Source: Paracoccaceae bacterium (lineage in GTDB: Bacteria; Pseudomonadota; Alphaproteobacteria; Rhodobacterales; Rhodobacteraceae). Taken from it: a stretch of DNA of 38,440 bases. The DNA lies in the NCBI GenBank assembly GCA_020832705.1, contig JAFIEE010000009.1, positions 1 to 38,440 on the forward strand. Direction: 5' to 3'. Of this stretch, positions 33,722 to 38,440 are shown in pieces. Positions within the stretch are counted from its first letter, which is position 1, and the number at the start of each line of letters is the position of its first letter. The notes below the pieces were generated by a model. It was not told where the DNA came from. It did no database searches and saw nothing but the letters and a program-made list of their open reading frames with translations. Made by a program: the position numbers and the translations under genes.

Positions 33722-34308
33722 CAGCCCCGCCCCCGCAGGTCGAACAGGTCCACGGTTTCACCGTTGTCGTCGCTCTCTTCCTCGAAGAACTGGAACGCCC
33801 GGTCATGGCCCTGCAGGTGCGAACCGGAAAAGGCGGTCTCGTCGCGGGGCTTGAGCGTCCGGAACTGCTCGCGGATGGTGCCCGCGTCGAACCGGCGATG
33901 CAGGGCGACCAGCGTGTTTTCCGCATGCCCCGCGCACAGGCTTTCGGAAAGCGCGATTTCCTCCTCCGCCGCCGGGCGGGCAGCGGCAAGCGAAGGCGCG
34001 CCCAGATGCGCGACGAGCGCGGCGGCCAATGCTTCGACCGCTGCCGCACGCTCCGCAGGCGTGGCGGGCTGGACCGTGACCAGCGTGGAATGACCGAAGC
34101 TTTCGACCCCCAGAAACCCCGAGCGGAAGGCAATGGCCTCCTTGCGGCCCAGGCTCCCCTCGGCGCGGCCCCAGTACAGGAACGTCCCCGGCACGGCCCA
34201 TTCCCCCGGCGCGGCCGCGCGGGCAAAGACCACCGCATCCGAGGCATCCAGCCGGATGGTGCGCGGCAGACGGGTCACAGGCCCCGTTGTGCTTGCGCCC
34301 CCGCTCAC
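33721..34308 (-). CDS. DUF6505 family protein
   Basis: A 195-residue protein with RTIRLDASDAVVFARAAAPG, EWAVPGTFLYWGRAEGSLGR and AFRSGFLGVESFGHSTLVTV in the N-terminal half, and an acidic C-terminus FFEEESDDNGETVDLFDLRG. The start is a GTG at 34308 sharing four bases with the stop of the ligase-fold gene (GTGA), and the stop shares one base with DUF6352, so three proteins are made from a tightly coupled message. I see no catalytic signature. The likely context is formate dehydrogenase maturation. Confidence 0.8.
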   Translation of the reverse strand: MSGGASTTGPVTRLPRTIRLDASDAVVFARAAAPGEWAVPGTFLYWGRAEGSLGRKEAIAFRSGFLGVESFGHSTLVTVQPATPAERAAAVEALAAALVAHLGAPSLAAARPAAEEEIALSESLCAGHAENTLVALHRRFDAGTIREQFRTLKPRDETAFSGSHLQGHDRAFQFFEEESDDNGETVDLFDLRGRG

Positions 34309-35027
34309 AGCCGTGGCCCCGCATCGTCCCGCCAGCCGGTGGCGCCCAGCGCCTCCATCAGCGGCGGCGATTTCCGCCCCCCGGCCGAGGGTGTGATCTC
34401 CACCAGCCGATCGCCCTCGATCCGGCGCACGCCACGCAAGAGCGGCGGGTCGATGCGCATCAGGTAACGGTTGGTCACCGCCTCGATCCCCTCATGCGCC
34501 CAGCGGTCGAAATAGAGCATCAGGTAGCTGGCGAAGGTGCTGACGATATCCTCGGGCGGGTCGAACGCCTCCTCGGCCAGCGAGGTTGAGTCCGGAAAGC
34601 GCCCCGGCTCGTCGATCCGGGGCCGGTCGGCCAGCAACTCGGCGGCGAACACCATCCAGTCGGGCACATCCCCCGACCCCGCACCGGGCGCGACGGCAAG
34701 ACGCCCGCCGCCCAGCCGTGCCTTGTCGAAGCGGATTTCATCGGGCCAGATCAGCCGCACCGCGCGTTCGGGCGGGCAATGCGCGGCCAGCGCATCGGCC
34801 ACGGCCACCATGCCCAGCAGGAACGCCATCTGCGCCTGCTCCAGCGGGCTTTCCGGTTCCAGCACCACGGCGATATCCAGCCGCCCCGGCACCTGCCGCA
34901 GGACCAGCGTGCCCGCGCCTTCCTCGGGCGCCAGCCGCACGGCATGGGCCAGCACATCGGATTCGGCGCTGCGGTGCAGGGTATAGGGCGGCGGCAGGTG
35001 AATGCGCGGCTGCGTGTCGGTGTCCAT
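34305..35027 (-). CDS. Biotin/lipoate protein ligase-fold protein, catalytic residues apparently degenerate
   Basis: A 240-residue protein of the BPL/LplA/LipB superfamily. The stretch AVRLIWPDEIRFDKARLGG (residues 89-107) aligns with the biotin ligase block 'WPNDxxxDGRKxAG', but the catalytic lysine position appears to be Arg104 with a lysine two residues earlier. The glycine-rich GRGR loop of true ligases is not visible, the corresponding region reading VLRQVPGRLDIAVVLEPE. The C-terminal third (YFDRWAHEGIEAVTNRYLMR) resembles the DUF4444 extension. It therefore may not be an active ligase. It heads the minus-strand formate dehydrogenase locus. The ATG at 35027 follows GGGAGGATCG. Confidence 0.85.
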   Translation of the reverse strand: MDTDTQPRIHLPPPYTLHRSAESDVLAHAVRLAPEEGAGTLVLRQVPGRLDIAVVLEPESPLEQAQMAFLLGMVAVADALAAHCPPERAVRLIWPDEIRFDKARLGGGRLAVAPGAGSGDVPDWMVFAAELLADRPRIDEPGRFPDSTSLAEEAFDPPEDIVSTFASYLMLYFDRWAHEGIEAVTNRYLMRIDPPLLRGVRRIEGDRLVEITPSAGGRKSPPLMEALGATGWRDDAGPRL

Positions 35028-35117
35028 CGATCCTCCCGGGCCCGGGGTGCCTGTCCAATGTCGCGCCCCCGGTCTATATGGGGGAGATAATGCACATCCA
35101 GCAGAGAGAAAAGCCCG

Positions 35118-37070
35118 ATGGCGCACCCCGAACGCACCACCCTGATCTGCACCTGCGAAGACACCATGCCGCTTGACGGCGCGGCGATGGGGGTCGAAGG
35201 ACGCCCCGCCAGCCAGCTTTGCCGCGCGCAGCTTGACCATTTCCGCGCCGCCCTCGGCGCATTCGCGCAGGTCACCGTGGCCTGCACCCAGGAGGCGCCG
35301 CTGTTCTCGGAAATCGCGGGCGCCGAAGAGTTCGCAGGCGATCTGCGTTTCGTCAACATCCGCGAAACCGCCGGCTGGTCGGACGACGCCCGGCGCGCCG
35401 GGCCGAAGATGGCGGCGCTTCTGGCCATGGGCGCGGTGGACCCGGCGCCGTTCGAGGTGGTGGCGCTGGAAAGCGAAGGGGTGGCGCTGGTGCTGGGGCG
35501 CGACGGTGTGGCGGTGGAGGCCGCGCAGACGCTGGCCGAAGTGCTGGACATCACCGTGCTGCTGACCCCCGGCGCCGAGGTGCCGCCCCTGCGACAGACC
35601 ACATTCCCGGTGCTGCAAGGGAAGGTGCGCACGGGCAGCGGGCATCTGGGCGATTTCGAAATCACGGTCGATGCCTATGCCGCGCCCGCGCCCTCGTCCC
35701 GCGCGGCGCTGGCGTTCGACGCGGCGCGCGACGGCGCGGTGTCAAGCTGCGATCTGGTGATCGACCTGACCGGCGGGCAGGCGCTTTTTCATGAAACCCG
35801 CCCCGGCTACCTGCGCGCCGACCCGCGCGACCCGGTGGCGGTGGCGCGGCTGATCACGCAGGCGGCGGGCATGGTCGGCACTTTCGACAAGCCGAAATAC
35901 ATCGACTACACCGCCGATATCTGCGCCCATTCGCGCAACCGCACCACCGGCTGCACACGCTGTCTGGACCTTTGCCCCACCGGGGCCATCACCCCGGCAG
36001 GCGATCATGTCGCGATCGACCCGGCCATCTGCGCGGGCTGCGGGCAATGCGCGGCCGCCTGCCCCACGGGGGCCGCGTCCTATGCGCTGCCGGCGGTGGA
36101 AACGGTGGCGGCGCAGTTGCGCGCGGGGCTGCGCGCGTGGTTCGAGGCCGGGGGCAAGGCCGCGCCGGTGATCCTGTTTCATGACGAAGCCCACGGCGCG
36201 CCGCTGATCGACGCGCTGGCTCGCTTCGGGCGCGGCCTGCCTGCGCATGTGATCCCGCTGGCGGTGAACGAGCCCACGCAGCTTGGCCCCGAAGCGATGG
36301 CCGCCGCGCTGGCCTATGGCGCGGGTGGGGTGCGGGTGCTGACCCGCGCGCGCCCGCACGAGCCGCTGGACGGGATGGAGGCGACACTGGCGCTGATGGG
36401 CGTGATCGGCGCCGAAACCGGGTTTGACCCTGACGCCTGCGCCCTGATCCAGACCGATGACCCGGACGCATTGGACGCCGCGCTCTGGCACCCCGCCCCA
36501 ACCGCGCGTGCGACCCGCGCCAGCTTCCTGCCGCCCGCGGACAAGCGCGGGCTGCTGACACTGGCGATGGCGGAAATGAACCGCACCGCGCCCCGCCCGA
36601 CCGACCGGATCCCCCTGCCCGCAGGCGCCCCCTTCGGCAAGCTGGACCTCAACCTCGAGGCCTGCACCCTCTGTCTGGCCTGCGTCGGCGTTTGCCCCAC
36701 GGGGGCGCTGTCGGACAACCCCGACCTGCCGATGCTGCGCTTCACCGAAAGCGCCTGCGTGCAATGCGGGCTCTGTGCCGCCACCTGCCCCGAGGATGCG
36801 ATCACGCTGGTCCCGCAGATGGATTTCGCCGCCTGGGACGCGCCTCGCCGGGTGCTGAAGGAGGAAGAGCCCTTCGCCTGCACCGGTTGCGGCAAGCTGT
36901 TCGGCACGCGCTCCAGCATCGAGCGGGTGCTGGAGCGGCTGGACGGGCACTGGATGTTCACCGGCCCCGAGGGCGACGAACGCCGCCGCCTGCTGACGCT
37001 CTGCGACGATTGCCGCACCGTCGAGGTGGTCAAGGCCGGGTTCGATCCGCATGACAAGGTCGGGGGCTGA
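35118..37070 (+). CDS. Polyferredoxin-like 4Fe-4S protein associated with formate dehydrogenase
   Basis: A 650-residue cytoplasmic Fe-S protein. The N-terminal domain has CTCEDTMPLD (Cys11, 13) plus Cys35 and Cys56. Ferredoxin pairs follow: CTRCLDLCPTGAI (279-291) with CAGCGQCAAACPTGA (305-319), then CTLCLACVGVCPTGAL (516-531) with CVQCGLCAATCPEDAI. A C-terminal zinc-ribbon-like set, CTGCGKLFG and LCDDC, closes the protein. The family is found next to FDH3-type formate dehydrogenases; four clusters in line suggest an electron-transfer hub or cluster-assembly platform. It diverges from the ligase-fold gene over 90 bases and is followed four bases later by bciA. Confidence 0.9.
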   Translation: MAHPERTTLICTCEDTMPLDGAAMGVEGRPASQLCRAQLDHFRAALGAFAQVTVACTQEAPLFSEIAGAEEFAGDLRFVNIRETAGWSDDARRAGPKMAALLAMGAVDPAPFEVVALESEGVALVLGRDGVAVEAAQTLAEVLDITVLLTPGAEVPPLRQTTFPVLQGKVRTGSGHLGDFEITVDAYAAPAPSSRAALAFDAARDGAVSSCDLVIDLTGGQALFHETRPGYLRADPRDPVAVARLITQAAGMVGTFDKPKYIDYTADICAHSRNRTTGCTRCLDLCPTGAITPAGDHVAIDPAICAGCGQCAAACPTGAASYALPAVETVAAQLRAGLRAWFEAGGKAAPVILFHDEAHGAPLIDALARFGRGLPAHVIPLAVNEPTQLGPEAMAAALAYGAGGVRVLTRARPHEPLDGMEATLALMGVIGAETGFDPDACALIQTDDPDALDAALWHPAPTARATRASFLPPADKRGLLTLAMAEMNRTAPRPTDRIPLPAGAPFGKLDLNLEACTLCLACVGVCPTGALSDNPDLPMLRFTESACVQCGLCAATCPEDAITLVPQMDFAAWDAPRRVLKEEEPFACTGCGKLFGTRSSIERVLERLDGHWMFTGPEGDERRRLLTLCDDCRTVEVVKAGFDPHDKVGG

Positions 37071-37074
37071 AGCG

Positions 37075-38040
37075 ATGCACGGCCTGCACCGGGTGCTGCT
37101 GCTGGGCGCCACGGGCACCATCGGGCGGGCGACGCTGGCGGCCCTGCTGGCGCGCGGGCACCATGTGACCTGCGCCCTCCGCCCCGGCACCGCGGCCACG
37201 CTCCCCGAGGGCGTGGCGCGGGTGACCGTGGAACTGACCGACGCTGCCGCCATGGCGCGGGACGGTTTCGGTGCAGTGCAGGCCGACACGCTGGTATCCT
37301 GCATGGCCTCGCGCACCGGGGCGCCGGGGGATGCCTGGGCGGTGGATCATGACGCCCATCTCACCGCGCTGGCGGCGGCACGGGCGGCGGGGGTCACGCA
37401 TATGGTGCTGCTGTCTGCGATCTGCGTGCAAAAGCCGCTGCTGGAATTCCAGCGCGCGAAACTGGCCTTCGAGGCGGCGCTGATGCAGGCCGGGGTGGAC
37501 TGGACCATCGTGCGGCCCACGGCGTTCTTCAAGTCGCTGTCGGGCCAGGTGGCGCGGGTGGCGGCGGGCAGGCCGTTTCTGGTCTTTGGCGACGGGCGGC
37601 TGACCGCCTGCAAGCCGATCAGCGACCGCGATCTTGGCGCGTATCTGGCCGATTGCGTGGGCAATCCCGCGCGCAAGGGCCAGATCCTGCCCATCGGCGG
37701 GCCGGGACCGGCGATCACGCCGCTGGATCAGGCGGCCATGCTGTCCGACCTGACCGGCGCGCCCCTGCGCATCCGCCGCGTGCCGGTGGCGATGATGAGC
37801 GCCATCATCGGCGTGCTGGGCGGACTGGGCCGGGTCGCGCCCCGTTTGCGCGCGAAGGCGGAATTCGCCCGGATCGGGCGCTATTACGCGACCGAATCGA
37901 TGCTGGTCTGGGATGCTGAGTCGGGATGCTACGATGCCGAGGCCACACCGGAATTCGGCACCGACACGCTGCGCGACCATTATGCGGCGATGCTGCGGGG
38001 CGAGGCCAGCGCAGAACTGGGCGACCACGCCATGTTCTGA
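37075..38040 (+). CDS. bciA: Divinyl chlorophyllide a 8-vinyl-reductase (BciA type)
   Basis: A 321-residue NAD(P)H-binding SDR-like enzyme reducing the C8 vinyl group of (proto)chlorophyllide in bacteriochlorophyll synthesis. The Rossmann loop is LLLGATGTIGRATLAALLAR (residues 8-27). Diagnostic stretches are CMASRTGAPGDAW, VLLSAICVQKPLLEFQRAKL, WTIVRPTAFFKSLSGQVARV, GRLTACKPISDRDLGAYLAD and IGRYYATESMLVWDAESG. These match Rhodobacter BciA closely as I remember it, well beyond generic NmrA-like proteins. It starts four bases after the polyferredoxin stop, so the two share a transcript. Its presence indicates a phototrophic lineage, although no other photosynthesis gene lies in the window. Confidence 0.9.
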   Translation: MHGLHRVLLLGATGTIGRATLAALLARGHHVTCALRPGTAATLPEGVARVTVELTDAAAMARDGFGAVQADTLVSCMASRTGAPGDAWAVDHDAHLTALAAARAAGVTHMVLLSAICVQKPLLEFQRAKLAFEAALMQAGVDWTIVRPTAFFKSLSGQVARVAAGRPFLVFGDGRLTACKPISDRDLGAYLADCVGNPARKGQILPIGGPGPAITPLDQAAMLSDLTGAPLRIRRVPVAMMSAIIGVLGGLGRVAPRLRAKAEFARIGRYYATESMLVWDAESGCYDAEATPEFGTDTLRDHYAAMLRGEASAELGDHAMF

Positions 38041-38047
38041 GGCAAGG

Positions 38048-38105
38048 TGGGGGGCGCTGCCCCCCGGTCCCTTCGGTCCCGCCCCCCGGGATATTTGTGC
38101 AAGAA
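38048..38105. repeat. Rhodobacterales-type intergenic G/C hairpin repeat (terminator)
   Basis: Between convergent bciA and the TRAP-like gene: GGGGGGCGCTGCCCCCC, an inner GGTCCCTTCGGTCCC stretch, CCCCCCGGGATATTTGTGCA. It has the same order of elements as 14090-14160 (G-tract, GCTGCCCC, inner hairpin, C-tract, GATATTT). It likely acts as a bidirectional terminator and is a dispersed repeat family. Confidence 0.7.
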
Positions 38106-38117
38106 TGAAAGCCGGTT

Positions 38118-38440
38118 TCAGAAAGCCGGTTGGGTCTGGCGGCGGCGTTGCAGCAGGATGACGCCAAACAAGAGCAGCAGCGCCGGGATATAGAAGAGTT
38201 GTTCGGGCATCCGTTCTGCCGGGCGTTGGACCGAGAGCAACTCGACCTGTTCACGACCATAGAAATCATAGCTGCCAAGCGCCTGCTGGAAGGGTGAACC
38301 GAACATCGGCTCGTCCAGCACCATGCGATCCGCTTCCGGCATGAGGAAGAGACCAGTACCTGCCATGCGCTGCGCGGCGGGCGTGTCATCCACATCAAGA
38401 AAGAGCGTCGTGCTGCGCATCTGGCCCGTGGAGAAATCGG
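38118..38440 (-). CDS. C-terminal fragment of a TRAP transporter permease (DUF3394-like), N-terminus outside the window
   Basis: The visible 107 residues read in from the right edge (DFSTGQMRSTTLFLDVDDTP) and end with a membrane helix, QLFYIPALLLLFGVILLQ, followed by RRRQTQPAF. There is a soluble beta-rich stretch, FGSPFQQALGSYDFYGREQV, before the helix. From memory this is the C-terminal layout of fused 4TM/12TM TRAP permeases carrying a DUF3394 domain, but with so little sequence the call is tentative. An internal ATG at 38420 would give a 100-residue protein, but the frame stays open to the edge, so truncation is more likely. Confidence 0.6.
   Translation of the reverse strand, partial: DFSTGQMRSTTLFLDVDDTPAAQRMAGTGLFLMPEADRMVLDEPMFGSPFQQALGSYDFYGREQVELLSVQRPAERMPEQLFYIPALLLLFGVILLQRRRQTQPAF

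Noticed and set aside
35742-37316. A 524-codon minus-strand frame opposite the polyferredoxin and bciA.
   Set aside because: The plus-strand cysteine motifs are decisive; the antisense product has no features.
37075-38040. Generic NmrA-like NAD(P)-binding protein instead of BciA.
   Set aside because: Several long stretches specific to BciA (SAICVQKPLLEFQ, PTAFFKSLSGQV, TACKPISD, IGRYYATESML) are present.
1-38440. CRISPR arrays, tRNA or rRNA genes, insertion sequences, prophage.
   Set aside because: I found no spaced direct repeats, no tRNA-like cloverleaf, no transposase or phage protein, and all regions over 300 bases are covered by genes.

Overview
This GC-rich 38.4 kb window looks like chromosome from a Rhodobacteraceae-type alphaproteobacterium. 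The grounds are codon and GC usage, gene families (CarD, a Suv3-like helicase, a DmdA-like GcvT-fold protein, an FDH3-type formate dehydrogenase with DUF3305/DUF3306) and G/C-rich hairpins between convergent genes that are typical of this group. A convincing BciA (8-vinyl reductase of bacteriochlorophyll synthesis) near the right edge suggests a phototrophic, or recently phototrophic, member. I see no rRNA, tRNA, CRISPR array, insertion sequence or prophage.

Layout. 1-2.6 kb: a minus-strand trio (DUF2182 membrane protein, DUF1326 protein, DmdA-like protein cut by the left edge) diverges from a FadR-type GntR regulator, with three GTC-T-GAC palindromes between them. 2.7-8.5 kb: pirin, prs, a DsbA-fold isomerase, an alpha/beta hydrolase, YebC, CarD and FdxA. 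8.6-12.8 kb: an S4 RNA-binding protein (probably frameshifted in this sequence), the Suv3-like helicase with a long disordered tail, and a secreted TPR protein. 12.8-16.7 kb: SCP2 protein coupled to a lysophospholipase-like hydrolase, AnmK and TyrS. 16.7-20.2 kb: a lipoprotein diverging from an 899-residue cysteine-free protein with a VWD-like domain and a C-terminal dockerin-like module. 20.3-23.0 kb: a membrane-anchored LytTR regulator diverging from a small membrane protein and a serine beta-lactamase-like hydrolase.

23.2-38 kb is dominated by one minus-strand formate dehydrogenase locus. In transcription order it has a degenerate biotin/lipoate-ligase-fold protein, DUF6505, DUF6352, DUF3305, DUF3306, a TorD-type chaperone, a small twin-arginine protein, the catalytic subunit (Cys form, Tat signal), the four-cluster Fe-S subunit and the cytochrome b subunit. 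After a hairpin come an ApbC/Mrp Fe-S carrier, a 51-residue membrane peptide and a WD40-cytochrome c fusion. Diverging from the top of this run is a polyferredoxin-like protein followed four bases later by bciA. The right edge cuts what looks like a TRAP-transporter permease.

Together the 23-37 kb genes describe periplasmic formate oxidation feeding electrons to quinone, with Fe-S and molybdopterin-cofactor maturation factors alongside. The five unassigned or degenerate proteins heading the locus are the best candidate here for an undescribed system, probably cofactor insertion or quality control. Two very long C/G homopolymer blocks (3659-3735 and 23051-23106) are either unusual terminators or sequencing artefacts.
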